Below, piece by piece: positions 55,188 through 64,000 of a stretch of 64,000 bases of DNA. Numbering within the stretch: the first letter of the stretch is position 1; each line of letters starts with the position of its first letter. Under the pieces are notes generated by a model. That model was not told the origin of the DNA. It made no database searches and saw only the letters and a program-made list of their open reading frames with translations. The position numbers and the translations under genes are program-made. The stretch comes from Moritella dasanensis ArB 0140 (lineage in GTDB: Bacteria; Pseudomonadota; Gammaproteobacteria; Enterobacterales; Moritellaceae), in the NCBI RefSeq assembly GCF_000276805.1, contig NZ_AKXQ01000017.1, positions 1 to 64,000 of the forward strand, given 5' to 3'.

Positions 55188-55781
55188 TTAGCTCTGCAGT
55201 AGCTGTTTGCGTAAGAATTCCCACTGTTGATCAAAGTCGGTCGTGGGTTTTAAGGCAAAACGGGTACGTACATATTGGTTCATACGGCCTTCTGCATACG
55301 CTAGCAATAAGTTCGCTAACATACCTTCATCTAAGCTAAAACCGGCGCCGTCACGCATTTTTTTCTCACGAAGTAACTGCTTTAAATGTGTTTCAATTTT
55401 TGCGTATAGCGCGCTGATTTGTTCACCAAGGCGCTCATGTTCACCTTGCAGGGCATCACCAGTCATAATACGGGTGATACCTGGATTACGTTCGGTAAAT
55501 ACCAGCAACAAATGCAGGATGTGATGACAACGGGTAATGGTATCTTTCTCTTCATTTAAGATTTGATTAATACCGGCTAAGATCGAATCTTCGATAAAGG
55601 TAATTAACCCTTCAAACATACGTGCTTTACTGGGGAAGTGACGATAGAGGGCAGCTTCTGATACACCCACTTCTTTAGCTAGCTTAGCCGTCGTTATACG
55701 TTGGCCAGCGTTCGTTTCCAGCATGTGTGCTAACGCTTGTAAAATCTGTTCACGACGATTCTTTTTAGTGCTTGTTGACAT
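55188..55781 (-). CDS. slmA: Nucleoid occlusion factor SlmA
   Basis: 197 residues from ATG 55781 (alternative ATG 55790, three residues longer, has AGG directly adjoining it). TetR-fold protein that binds DNA and blocks FtsZ ring assembly over the nucleoid. [46 protein letters not shown] and [15 protein letters not shown] match SlmA. Lies directly downstream of dut as in E. coli. Confidence 0.95.
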   Translation of the reverse strand: MSTSTKKNRREQILQALAHMLETNAGQRITTAKLAKEVGVSEAALYRHFPSKARMFEGLITFIEDSILAGINQILNEEKDTITRCHHILHLLLVFTERNPGITRIMTGDALQGEHERLGEQISALYAKIETHLKQLLREKKMRDGAGFSLDEGMLANLLLAYAEGRMNQYVRTRFALKPTTDFDQQWEFLRKQLLQS

Positions 55782-55809
55782 CTTTTTCATCCTAGAATGG
55801 TGTTAACTG

Positions 55810-56265
55810 TTATTGCTTACCCGAATGGCCAAAGCCACCTTCGCCACGTTCACTACTATCAAATTCTTCAACGATGGTGAGTTGTGCTTGGATCACTGGC
55901 ACTATCATCATCTGAGCAATGCGATCGCCCGGTTGAATACTAAAGCTGTCTTGACCGCGATTCCAACATGAGATCATTAACTCACCTTGGTAATCAGAAT
56001 CAATTAAACCCACTAAGTTACCCAACACAATACCGTGTTTATGGCCTAGACCTGAACGCGGTAAAATAGTTGCTGCCATAGTCGGGTCGGCAATGTGAAT
56101 CGCAATCCCTGTTGGGATCAAGTGTGTTTCACCTGGGTTAACTGTTAATGGCTCTGCAAGGCAAGCGCGCAGGTCTAAACCCGCCGAACCCGGTGTTGCA
56201 TAGCTTGGTAATGGAAATTCAGTACCCACACGTGGATTTAAAATTTTAACTTCTATTTGCTTCAT
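55810..56265 (-). CDS. dut: dUTP diphosphatase
   Basis: 151 residues from ATG 56265 (MKQIEVKIL), normal length. Hydrolyses dUTP to dUMP. Five motifs present: [45 protein letters not shown] and [10 protein letters not shown]. Part of coaBC-dut-slmA. Confidence 0.96.
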   Translation of the reverse strand: MKQIEVKILNPRVGTEFPLPSYATPGSAGLDLRACLAEPLTVNPGETHLIPTGIAIHIADPTMAATILPRSGLGHKHGIVLGNLVGLIDSDYQGELMISCWNRGQDSFSIQPGDRIAQMMIVPVIQAQLTIVEEFDSSERGEGGFGHSGKQ

Positions 56266-56341
56266 TGTTTGTTTCACTAAATATATCAATTAATGGCTCA
56301 ACCGTGCATTGCGTTAGCGCAATACAAGATTAGATGCCGAG

Positions 56342-56379
56342 TATTTTTATTTTTATTATTATTTTTATTATTTTTTATG
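56342..56379. repeat. T-rich simple repeat at the coaBC stop codon
   Basis: Runs of TTTTTA and TTA units over nearly 40 bases with no G or C until its edges. It covers the coaBC stop codon and the coaBC-dut spacer. Confidence 0.6.
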
Positions 56380-57595
56380 AGCTGGTATTGGCGTTGAACT
56401 GAGTGGCAATTAATTGTAGTAATTGTACTGCCACTACTTGTTTGTTGGCTAACGCTATTTGCGCTGTGCCTTGTGGCCAAAATACCGTTAATGCGTTGTC
56501 GTCAGCATTAAAACCTTGGCCTGATTGTGCCACGTCATTTGCGGCGATCATAGCAAGATTTTTGCGTTGCATTTTGTCGCGTGCATAATGTTCAACATCT
56601 TGGGTTTCTGCAGCAAATCCGACAGTAAAAGGCGGTTTTTCGAGCGCTGCGACACTGGCGACAATATCGGGGTTTTTGATCATGCGCACGACCATTTCAT
56701 CACTGTTGGTCTTTTTGATTTTTTGTTCGGCAATGGTTTCTGGGCGGTAATCTGCGACGGCTGCACAAGCAATGAAAATGTCTTGCTGGTGAATATCTGC
56801 CATCACGGCAGCGTGCATATCAAGCGCACTTATCACGTTGACTAGTTTGCATTCTACTGGGGCTAATGCAACGGGACCACTTACTACGGTGACATTCGCA
56901 CCTAATGAACGTGCAGCTTGGGCGAGTGCATAACCCATTTTACCTGAGCTGTGATTACTGATATAGCGCACCGGGTCAATCGCCTCGCGCGTTGGTCCTG
57001 CGGTGATCATGATATTCTTACCGGCTAATAGTTGCGGCTTTTCTTGTTCGCTAAAGTAGTTAACAACAGCTGTCACTAACTCGTCAGGGTTCACCATTCT
57101 ACCTGGGCCTACATCACCACACGCCTGTGCGCCTGCTGCTGGGCCCCATAGCGTGATGTTACGTTGTTTAAGTGTGGCTAAATTAGCTTGTGTTGCTTGC
57201 GCTTGGTACATCACTTGATTCATCGCTGGCGCGATGGCAATCGGTGCTGGCGTTGCGAGACATAATGTCGAGAGTAAATCATCAGCAATACCGGCTGTGA
57301 ATTTGGCAATGAAGTTAGCGGTAGCGGGGGCAATTAAGACTAAATCTGCCCACTTGGCGAATTCGATATGACCCATACCAGCTTCGGCAGCAGGGTCGAG
57401 TAAACTGTGTGCAACGGGGTTTCCAGAGACTGCTTGCATGGTGAGCGGGGTGATAAACTCTTGTGCCGATTGGGTCATGACGACGCGAACTTCAGCGCCT
57501 TGTTCCGTTAATCGACGGGTTAACTCTGCGCATTTATAAGCGGCGATGCCGCCGGTAATACCGAGCAAAATGCGTTTATTGGCAATAGCAGTCAT
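56375..57595 (-). CDS. coaBC: Phosphopantothenoylcysteine decarboxylase / phosphopantothenate-cysteine ligase
   Basis: 406 residues from ATG 57595. Two steps of coenzyme A synthesis. CoaC half (1-~185): [49 protein letters not shown] and the active-site cysteine region [11 protein letters not shown]. CoaB half: [29 protein letters not shown] and AAVADYRPE. The alternative GTG 57607 adds four residues. Upstream of dut. Confidence 0.96.
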   Translation of the reverse strand: MTAIANKRILLGITGGIAAYKCAELTRRLTEQGAEVRVVMTQSAQEFITPLTMQAVSGNPVAHSLLDPAAEAGMGHIEFAKWADLVLIAPATANFIAKFTAGIADDLLSTLCLATPAPIAIAPAMNQVMYQAQATQANLATLKQRNITLWGPAAGAQACGDVGPGRMVNPDELVTAVVNYFSEQEKPQLLAGKNIMITAGPTREAIDPVRYISNHSSGKMGYALAQAARSLGANVTVVSGPVALAPVECKLVNVISALDMHAAVMADIHQQDIFIACAAVADYRPETIAEQKIKKTNSDEMVVRMIKNPDIVASVAALEKPPFTVGFAAETQDVEHYARDKMQRKNLAMIAANDVAQSGQGFNADDNALTVFWPQGTAQIALANKQVVAVQLLQLIATQFNANTSS

Positions 57596-57807
57596 TGTGT
57601 ATTCCACGTTAAAATCTGAAAGGATATTCTAATAACGTAATAACAATACCATAATTAAATTCGCAGAGGCTAAGGTTTGTGATTAATTTTATATGCGTCA
57701 TTATCAAATCTATAAATTTGAACTATTTCACTGTTTTATCATTATTGAGTTCGTTTATTCACCGAATAGCTAAGCTAACAGGACGTTATGTTAAATGGTG
57801 AAAATAG

Positions 57808-58482
57808 ATGAAATTGAAATCATTGCCGAGCAGTGAAATGCCCCGCGAGAAATTGGTTAAATTAGGCGCTAACTCATTATCTGATGCTGAACTGCTGGCG
57901 ATATTTTTACGCACGGGCATCAAGGGGACTAATGTTGTGGCGCTGGCGAGTAATATATTGGCGGAGTTTGGCACCTTGCGGGCGTTATTTGCGGCCAGTG
58001 AGCATGAGTTCTGTCAAACCAAAGGACTCGGGGTGGCTAAATATGTGCAATTGCAAGCCACGGTGGAGATGTCTCGACGCTTTTTAGCCGAGAAACTAGA
58101 ACGCAGTAGTGCCTTAAGCAACCCGCAAGAAAGTCGAGATTACATTCGTGCAAAACTGCGCGATCAGCCTCATGAAGTCTTCGCGGTATTATTTTTAGAC
58201 AATAAACACCGAGTTATTCGCTTTGAGGAGTTGTTTTATGGCACAATAGACAGTGCTAGTGTTTATCCGCGAGTGGTGGTTAAAAAAGCGTTAGAAAGAA
58301 ATGCTGCGGCAGTGATTTTTGCGCACAACCATCCCTCTGGCATTGCTGAACCCAGCCGTGCTGATCGTATGATCACAGATAAACTTATCTCAGCCTTACA
58401 ATTAATTGATGTTAAAGTCCTCGATCATTTTGTTATAGGTGACAGTGACATAGCGAGCTTTGCAGAGCGAGGGTGGGTGTGA
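57808..58482 (+). CDS. radC: RadC/YicR family JAB-domain protein
   Basis: 224 residues. N-terminal helix-hairpin-helix-like region and a JAB/MPN+ metal site [14 protein letters not shown] (H-x-H-x8-D). [21 protein letters not shown] and [11 protein letters not shown] are standard. Once tied to DNA repair; role unclear. Upstream of rpmB as in E. coli. Confidence 0.94.
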   Translation: MKLKSLPSSEMPREKLVKLGANSLSDAELLAIFLRTGIKGTNVVALASNILAEFGTLRALFAASEHEFCQTKGLGVAKYVQLQATVEMSRRFLAEKLERSSALSNPQESRDYIRAKLRDQPHEVFAVLFLDNKHRVIRFEELFYGTIDSASVYPRVVVKKALERNAAAVIFAHNHPSGIAEPSRADRMITDKLISALQLIDVKVLDHFVIGDSDIASFAERGWV

Positions 58483-58519
58483 AATTACGATTTTCATTCA
58501 TTTTTGAAATATAAAAAGC

Positions 58520-58548
58520 TTGCTCTATGTTTTAATTTACTGTATAAA
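58520..58548 (+). promoter_or_regulatory. Predicted sigma-70 promoter of rpmB-rpmG
   Basis: TTGCTC (-35) and TATAAA (-10) with a 17-bp spacer; transcription would start near 58555, giving a ~78-nt leader. Confidence 0.7.
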
Positions 58549-58564
58549 ATGCGGCCTTTAGCAC

Positions 58565-58592
58565 GCGTCTTGGGCGACGGCCAACAAGACGC
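58565..58592 (+). promoter_or_regulatory. Leader hairpin before rpmB
   Basis: GCGTCTTG (58565-58572) and CAAGACGC (58585-58592), with extra inner GG/CC pairing. Falls in the 5' leader of the ribosomal protein mRNA, a typical spot for autogenous control. Confidence 0.5.
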
Positions 58593-58633
58593 TGTATATT
58601 TGCTCGAGCAAGAAAATATTTGGAGAAGACGAC

Positions 58634-58870
58634 ATGTCTAAAGTATGCCAAGTCACTGGTAAAAAACCAGCTGTTGGTAATAACGTTTCTCACGCAAAAA
58701 ACCGCACACGTCGCCGTTTTTTGCCAAACCTGCATTCGCACAGATTCTGGGTTGAGAGCGAAAACCGCTTTGTAAAATTACGCCTTACTGCAAAAGGTAT
58801 GCGTATTATTGATAAAAAGGGTATCGATTCAGTTCTTGCTGAAATGCGTGCCCGTGGTGAGAAGGTTTAA
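58634..58870 (+). CDS. rpmB: 50S ribosomal protein L28
   Basis: 78 residues: [65 protein letters not shown] is standard L28 throughout (given here as a landmark: VCQVTGKKP and [12 protein letters not shown] at the start, [11 protein letters not shown] near the end). Strong RBS TTGGAG upstream. Co-transcribed with rpmG. Confidence 0.98.
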   Translation: MSKVCQVTGKKPAVGNNVSHAKNRTRRRFLPNLHSHRFWVESENRFVKLRLTAKGMRIIDKKGIDSVLAEMRARGEKV

Positions 58871-58881
58871 GGAACTATATT

Positions 58882-59037
58882 ATGCGCGATAAAATTCGTT
58901 TGAATTCATCTGCTGGTACAGGTCACTTCTATACCACTGATAAAAATAAGAAAAACATGCCTGAAAAAATGGAAATCAAGAAATTTGATCCAGTTGTTCG
59001 TAAGCACGTTATCTACAAAGAAGGTAAAATCAAGTAA
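58882..59037 (+). CDS. rpmG: 50S ribosomal protein L33
   Basis: 51 residues: [51 protein letters not shown]. Zinc-free (C-minus) L33 type, since no CxxC pairs are present. Starts 11 bp after rpmB; AAGGA RBS. A terminator follows at once. Confidence 0.98.
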   Translation: MRDKIRLNSSAGTGHFYTTDKNKKNMPEKMEIKKFDPVVRKHVIYKEGKIK

Positions 59038-59059
59038 TCCTTGATTTTATGTTCGATAT

Positions 59060-59090
59060 TTAAAACCCAGCTTTTGCTGGGTTTTTTTTC
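59060..59090 (+). terminator. Terminator of rpmB-rpmG
   Basis: AAAACCCAGC, loop TTTT, GCTGGGTTTTTTTT. Textbook rho-independent terminator. Confidence 0.95.
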
Positions 59091-59189
59091 GCCTGAAATT
59101 CAGCTCTGTTAAACTTGCCTCGGTCGGCGTTTTCACGTAATTTGCGTATACTTACTAGTAGATTAACGAAAAGTTGAAAGGATTAGTGC

Positions 59190-59654
59190 GTGCAGATATC
59201 ACGACGAGGTTGGAATAACGTATTAATATTTGCGGTGTTGGCGATGATGTTGATATTTCAATATTCAGGCAAGAAAATAAATGGTGATGATTCCGCGAAT
59301 CAATATCAATCTGCGCTACCGGCCAGTGCCGTGGTATTGTCGATGCAGTTCGATAATATTCAAATTCAACGTGTTGGCAGTCAGTTGGCGACAAAACCAG
59401 AAATGGGCTTATCACAACCGCAATTACAACAAATCATTAAAGCATGGGAAAGCGCGACATTTAAACCTGTGGCTGAGGATGTGGTGATTGCTAATCTTGC
59501 TTACGGTATTAATATTTCTTTCGAACTCGCTAATTTAGCCACGCCAGTTACCTTGATCTTATATCAAATTGATGGCGGTTATCTGCTACAAAATTGGCAA
59601 AGCCAGTTATTACAAATCGATGAAGCCGAATTACAGGTTTTATTACCACGTTAG
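59190..59654 (+). CDS. Conserved-looking hypothetical protein with one membrane helix
   Basis: 154 residues starting at GTG 59190, with AAAGGA 7 nt upstream. N-terminal anchor (WNNVLIFAVLAMMLIFQYS) after a short basic stretch, then a periplasmic ~125-residue region with VVLSMQFDNIQIQRVGSQL and a C-terminal beta/helix part. No family recognised. Lies between rpmG and mutM in the same direction. Confidence 0.75.
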   Translation: MQISRRGWNNVLIFAVLAMMLIFQYSGKKINGDDSANQYQSALPASAVVLSMQFDNIQIQRVGSQLATKPEMGLSQPQLQQIIKAWESATFKPVAEDVVIANLAYGINISFELANLATPVTLILYQIDGGYLLQNWQSQLLQIDEAELQVLLPR

Positions 59655-59749
59655 TCTTACGTCTCATTCCTCGTCAATTGTATTGCGTTGTTCGCATTTT
59701 TTAATTGTTCTTAATTAGCTGATTTAGATTTTATCTATTGGATGTCACC

Positions 59750-60562
59750 ATGCCTGAACTACCGGAAGTTGAAGTAAGCCGCCAAGGCATTGCGCCGTAT
59801 CTTGAAAATGCCCAAATCGCCAAGGTCGTGGTGCGTAATGCCCAATTACGTTGGCCTGTCCCTATCGAAATACAAGACGCGGTGGGTTGTACGGTGATAA
59901 GCGTGCGTCGCCGCGCTAAATATTTACTGTTGGAGACTGACAAGGGCACGATCATCATTCACTTGGGGATGTCTGGTAGTCTAAGAGTGCTTGATTCAAA
60001 CGTAGCAGTCGAAAAGCATGATCATGTAGACATAGTTATGGATTCGGGTAAATGTCTGCGTCTGAACGATCCCAGGCGCTTTGGTTCGGTACTATGGCAA
60101 GTCGGAGAAGTACTTGAACACAAGTTATTAGCCAGTTTAGGACCGGAGCCGCTAACGGATGATTTTACCGCGCAACGTTTGTTTGAGCGTTCTCGTTCAC
60201 GCAAGATGCCAGTGAAGTCATTTTTGATGGATAACCATAACGTGGTCGGTGTTGGTAATATTTATGCCAATGAAGCTTTATTTGCCGCGGGAATTAGTCC
60301 AAAACGTGCAGCAGGCAATGTGTCTTTGCAGCGTTATAAAGTCTTGGTCGATGAAGTGAAAAGTGTATTAGCCAAAGCGATTGCGCAAGGCGGCACGACA
60401 CTCAAAGATTTTACGCAGACCGATGGTAAGCCCGGTTATTTCGTTCAGGAATTACAGGTATACGGCAAAGCAGGTAAACCGTGCCCTAAATGCGCTGAGG
60501 AAATAAAAGCAGTTAAAATCGGTCAGCGCAACACGTTTTATTGTAATCAGTGTCAACGCTAA
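59750..60562 (+). CDS. mutM: Formamidopyrimidine-DNA glycosylase
   Basis: 270 residues from ATG 59750, so that the mature protein begins PELPEVE with the N-terminal proline nucleophile. Removes 8-oxoguanine and other oxidised bases. [38 protein letters not shown] (helix-two-turn-helix) and a C-terminal zinc finger [25 protein letters not shown]. An upstream ATG at 59738 is in frame but would displace the essential proline. Confidence 0.97.
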   Translation: MPELPEVEVSRQGIAPYLENAQIAKVVVRNAQLRWPVPIEIQDAVGCTVISVRRRAKYLLLETDKGTIIIHLGMSGSLRVLDSNVAVEKHDHVDIVMDSGKCLRLNDPRRFGSVLWQVGEVLEHKLLASLGPEPLTDDFTAQRLFERSRSRKMPVKSFLMDNHNVVGVGNIYANEALFAAGISPKRAAGNVSLQRYKVLVDEVKSVLAKAIAQGGTTLKDFTQTDGKPGYFVQELQVYGKAGKPCPKCAEEIKAVKIGQRNTFYCNQCQR

Positions 60563-60585
60563 CGTTATCTTTATGTGGCAAAGAC

Positions 60586-61089
<504 letters not shown>

Positions 61090-61137
61090 TCAGTGTTCGT
61101 TCAGGGGATATACCATCAGTGATGACATATCGCGGTA

Positions 61138-62151
61138 TTATGCTTGTATAAAGCGTGCTAATTTATTTTTAACCGCATCAATACTGATGCTGTCCATTAA
61201 ATCAGGACCTTTAGCCCTTACACCCCATTCACTACTCGGTAAATGTTGATGATAGACTTCTGCAACATCGGTTAGATTATTGTAGGGGCCAGTACGCCCC
61301 GGATTACTGTGTGCATACAAACCAACAACAGGCGTGCCAACGGTAGTGCTCATGTGTGCAGGGCCGGTGTCAGGTGCTAATACCAGATCGGCATGTTTCA
61401 AAATAGCGAGCAGTTGCTTTAACGATGTTGCACCAACCAGATTATTGATAGGTGCTGTCGTAAGTTGAATTATATCGTTGGCGAGTTGTTTTTCGCTGTC
61501 AGTTGGACCGCCGCATATTGATACTTGATAGTGCTGATCATGCATATAGTTAGCGATTTCGACATAACCTGTAGTTGACCAGTTGCGTTCGGATTTACTC
61601 GCTGATGGACAAATAATAAAATTTTTCTTTTCGTGGCTCAGTTGCGAATGCGCCCACAAATTATCTTGAGTGGAAAGTGGAATATCCCATTGCGGTGGCG
61701 CGACTGGCACGCCGATAGCTTCGGCAAACGCCATAAACCCATCGAGCACATGTGGTTGCGATTGCGGCTTGATTTTATGATTAGTAAATAACCATTGGCC
61801 TTCTTTGGCTCTGGCTTTATCAAAACCCCAGCGCTGTTTGGCTTTGATACATAAACTGGCGATACTAGCTCGGAGTGCAACCTGCATATGCAGTAAGACA
61901 TCAAACTGGCGATTATTTAATGTTTTACGCAGATCTGAATAGCCTTTCAGTCCAGTTTTTTTGTCAAAAATAATGAATTCGACATTGTCGATGTCCCCAA
62001 CTAACATGGCTTCTATTTTTCCTATCACCCAAGTGATCTTGGTATTAGGGTATTGGCGCTGAATCGCTTGTACAACAGAAACAGCATGGCAAACATCACC
62101 AATTGCGGAAAAACGTAAAATGCAGATACTCTGTGGAGGGGTCATATTCAT
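61138..62151 (-). CDS. Family 9 glycosyltransferase (LPS heptosyltransferase-like)
   Basis: 337 residues from ATG 62151 (MNMTPPQSICILRFSAIGDVCHAVSVV). GT-B fold; ILRFSAIGDV at the N-terminus, CPSASKSERNWSTTGYVEIANYM and APDTGPAHMSTTVGTPVVGLYAHSNPGRTGPY at the C-terminus are the ADP-heptose:LPS heptosyltransferase signatures. Which core sugar it transfers is unclear. Frame extends upstream to 62238 without a good RBS. Divergent from kdkA. Confidence 0.9.
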   Translation of the reverse strand: MNMTPPQSICILRFSAIGDVCHAVSVVQAIQRQYPNTKITWVIGKIEAMLVGDIDNVEFIIFDKKTGLKGYSDLRKTLNNRQFDVLLHMQVALRASIASLCIKAKQRWGFDKARAKEGQWLFTNHKIKPQSQPHVLDGFMAFAEAIGVPVAPPQWDIPLSTQDNLWAHSQLSHEKKNFIICPSASKSERNWSTTGYVEIANYMHDQHYQVSICGGPTDSEKQLANDIIQLTTAPINNLVGATSLKQLLAILKHADLVLAPDTGPAHMSTTVGTPVVGLYAHSNPGRTGPYNNLTDVAEVYHQHLPSSEWGVRAKGPDLMDSISIDAVKNKLARFIQA

Positions 62152-62238
62152 TATTTCTAGTTGTTGAATGTAAAAGGCTATTATGCAAATCGTTTGAGGT
62201 AATGTAAAATTTATCGGTAAAGTTTTTTTGGAGATCAC

Positions 62239-62946
62239 ATGTTAATAGACACTCAAGGCGCTCGAGTCTTATTTTTTCAGGACGAATTAAAAGGCGAAAT
62301 CACCCCAGAATATTTTGATGGGGCGTATTGGCAACGGAATAATGCCATTATTGGATCGGCATTTGGTCGTGGTATTACCTGGTTTTTCAAAATAAATAAT
62401 GATGAGTTTGTATTACGGCATTATCACCGCGGTGGGCTGATAGGTAAGCTTATCAAGGATGGATATTGCTATACAGGGCTTGAAAATACCCGTGCTTACC
62501 AAGAATTTATGGTGACACTGCAATTGGTTGAAAAAGGTTTGCCGGCACCACAACCCATAGCGGGTCAGGTAATTAAACACGGGTTATTTTATCGTGCAGA
62601 TTTAATTACTCAAAAAATTGCGGGTGCTAACGATTTGGTGGCTGTATTAAAAGATCGTGCGTTGAATCAAGATGATTACCAACAAATTGGCGAGATGATA
62701 AGGCGTTTTCATGATGTGAATTTATGGCATGCCGATTTAAATACCCATAATATTATCTTAGACGGTGATGGTAAGTGGTGGTTGATTGACTTTGACCGTT
62801 GTAAATTTAAACCAGCAGCAGATTCATGGAAACAAGCAAACCTAGCCCGTTTAAAACGATCTTTTGTGAAAGAGCTGGCAAAAGATACAGCGTTCAAATG
62901 GCAGTTGTCGGATTGGGAGTTGTTACTCGTCGGTTATCAGAATTGA
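62239..62946 (+). CDS. kdkA: 3-deoxy-D-manno-octulosonic acid kinase
   Basis: 235 residues. Phosphorylates the first Kdo of lipid A-Kdo. RHYHRGGLIGKLIKDGYCYTGLENTRAYQEF, and the kinase-like active site LWHADLNTHNIILDGDGKWWLIDFDRCKF (HxDLNxxN and DFD). RBS TTGGAG. Divergent from the heptosyltransferase-like gene; waaA lies further on. Confidence 0.95.
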   Translation: MLIDTQGARVLFFQDELKGEITPEYFDGAYWQRNNAIIGSAFGRGITWFFKINNDEFVLRHYHRGGLIGKLIKDGYCYTGLENTRAYQEFMVTLQLVEKGLPAPQPIAGQVIKHGLFYRADLITQKIAGANDLVAVLKDRALNQDDYQQIGEMIRRFHDVNLWHADLNTHNIILDGDGKWWLIDFDRCKFKPAADSWKQANLARLKRSFVKELAKDTAFKWQLSDWELLLVGYQN

Positions 62947-63040
62947 GCGAATGTTCTAACAATGAGATATTACACTGTGTCATTTCGCACTAAATGTGCG
63001 AGTATTAACAAATCTATTATAAATCAAAGCGGTCATTTCC

Positions 63041-63706
63041 ATGAAAACCAGAGATAAGATCATTCATACGGCACTTGAGTTGTTTAATGAATGTGGTGAG
63101 CGTAATGTCACGACTAATCATATTGCCGCTCATTTAGGTATTAGTCCTGGCAATCTTTATTATCATTTCCGTAATAAAGAAGACATTATTGACTCTATTT
63201 TCGATCAATATGTGAATTATTTAGAGGAACACTTCCAACCTCACCAAGAAGGCGGGGTAACATTGGAAGTGATGATGCGTTATTTAGATTCTATGTTTGA
63301 AACGATGTGGCGCTTTCGATTTTTTTATCGAAGTTTACCGATTTTGTTATCTCGCGATCCGAACTTACATAAAAAATATTTAAAGTTCCAAGAAGTATCA
63401 GCACAGCGTGAAGTTGATATATTATTCTCTTTGCAGAAAAATAATGTGGTGAATGTGCCAATCGAAGATCTGGACGAATTGGCTAATTCGATTAAGGTTG
63501 TATTGGTTTGTTGGGTAAGTTATCGCTCCACCATTAGTAAAGATACGAAGGTATATAAGACGGATATTTATCGTGGAATTTTAAAATCAATATTTATGAT
63601 GAAGCCTTATTTTACCGAAAAAGCATTGGTTGATTATCAGCATATGCGTGAATACTATTTACGTTTAGCAACAGCTGAAACGGTTGCGCCTGAGGTTAAT
63701 GGCTAA
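63041..63706 (+). CDS. TetR family transcriptional regulator
   Basis: 221 residues. DNA-binding helix-turn-helix DKIIHTALELFNECGERNVTTNHIAAHLGISPGNLYYHFRNKEDII; long aromatic-rich C-terminal domain (ETMWRFRFFYRSLPILLSRDP) of the type often linked to fatty-acid or phospholipid control in marine gammaproteobacteria. Target unknown. Lies between kdkA and waaA, the latter converging. Confidence 0.92.
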   Translation: MKTRDKIIHTALELFNECGERNVTTNHIAAHLGISPGNLYYHFRNKEDIIDSIFDQYVNYLEEHFQPHQEGGVTLEVMMRYLDSMFETMWRFRFFYRSLPILLSRDPNLHKKYLKFQEVSAQREVDILFSLQKNNVVNVPIEDLDELANSIKVVLVCWVSYRSTISKDTKVYKTDIYRGILKSIFMMKPYFTEKALVDYQHMREYYLRLATAETVAPEVNG

Positions 63707-63798
63707 CTGTTTTAACATGGGTCGTGTGATGTACAATATGGTTTATCTTTATCGCTGATGATGTCGTTGATTAAGATGCACCATATTGATGTTAGCCA

Positions 63799-64000
63799 CT
63801 ATTTTGTATTAGTTTGTTTAATCGTTTGGTCAATGTAATAGGTTAAGGTTTGCATGATCTTGCCTAACGCCCCTTTATTCTTCTCTACTACACCCTTTGC
63901 TTGTTGCCCCATAGTTACTGCAATTTCAGGTTGCGACATTAATACCGTTATTTTGCGGGCTAATTCTAGTTCATCATTGACGATCGCAACCCCGTCACAC
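63799..64000 (-). CDS. waaA: 3-deoxy-D-manno-octulosonic acid transferase (3' end only)
   Basis: Open from the window edge to TAG 63801-63799; the last 66 residues are visible. CDGVAIVNDELELARKITVL, QPEIAVTMGQQAKGVVEKN and KGALGKIMQTLTYYI match the C-terminus of WaaA/KdtA, including the KGAL motif. Adds Kdo to lipid IVA. Its proximity to kdkA, coaD and a GT9 gene supports the call. Confidence 0.85.
   Translation of the reverse strand, partial: CDGVAIVNDELELARKITVLMSQPEIAVTMGQQAKGVVEKNKGALGKIMQTLTYYIDQTIKQTNTK

Noticed and set aside
56298-56480. Minus-strand frame rich in Asn/Lys (coaBC/dut spacer)
   Set aside because: Product of the T-rich simple repeat read in the wrong frame of coaBC.

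Overview
The window reads as a chromosomal segment of a marine gammaproteobacterium. Gene content, moderate-to-low G+C and gene order point to the Moritella / Shewanella / Vibrio neighbourhood, and Moritella is my best guess; that guess is inference, not shown by the sequence. Most of the window is conserved housekeeping DNA in familiar gammaproteobacterial order. I saw no rRNA, tRNA, insertion sequence, prophage or CRISPR array.

Layout. 1-2.2 kb: the end of a histidine-rich metal permease and a PilZ protein. 2.2-9.2 kb: nitrogen control (glnG, glnL, a DUF4124 gene, glnA) with a readable sigma-54 promoter and NtrC sites, then divergent typA. 9.3-12.8 kb: yihY, an alpha/beta hydrolase that has lost its serine nucleophile, dtd and fabY. 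12.8-19.3 kb: gmk, rpoZ, spoT, trmH, recG. 19.4-29.5 kb: accessory metabolism and transport (SMR transporter, adhC, an orphan lipoprotein plus beta-barrel pair, a glutaredoxin-like protein, an old-yellow-enzyme/TetR pair, a dicarboxylate symporter with divergent LysR, yceH, cobO, a DUF465 protein). 29.5-33.8 kb: an MFS drug exporter with divergent LysR, and an O-acyltransferase.

34-44.5 kb is the most distinctive block, devoted to tetrathionate/thiosulfate respiration: tsdB-tsdA cytochromes, ttrB-ttrC-ttrA reductase and the divergent ttrS-ttrR two-component system. The tsd and ttr promoter regions share the palindrome TGTGG-N4-CCACA, a likely TtrR operator. Directly after ttrR come three tandem small ORFs (15, 41 and 83 codons) with good ribosome binding sites, an RNA hairpin that would bury the first RBS and start codon, a second structured spacer, and a strong terminator. 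This is the best candidate for something undescribed.

44.5-50.4 kb: the homogentisate (tyrosine degradation) operon hppD-hmgA-fahA-maiA and a diguanylate cyclase. 50.6-55.8 kb: yicC, rph-pyrE with an attenuator-like terminator, the two-component transporter metP-metS (MetS is only 30 aa), and slmA. 55.8-64 kb: dut, coaBC, radC, rpmB-rpmG, an unknown gene, mutM, coaD, LPS-core genes (family 9 glycosyltransferase, kdkA, the 3' end of waaA) and a TetR regulator.

How they work together: NtrBC and GlnA handle nitrogen status; TtrSR probably senses tetrathionate and switches on both the molybdoenzyme and the TsdA/TsdB cytochromes; the homogentisate operon feeds tyrosine carbon into fumarate and acetoacetate.
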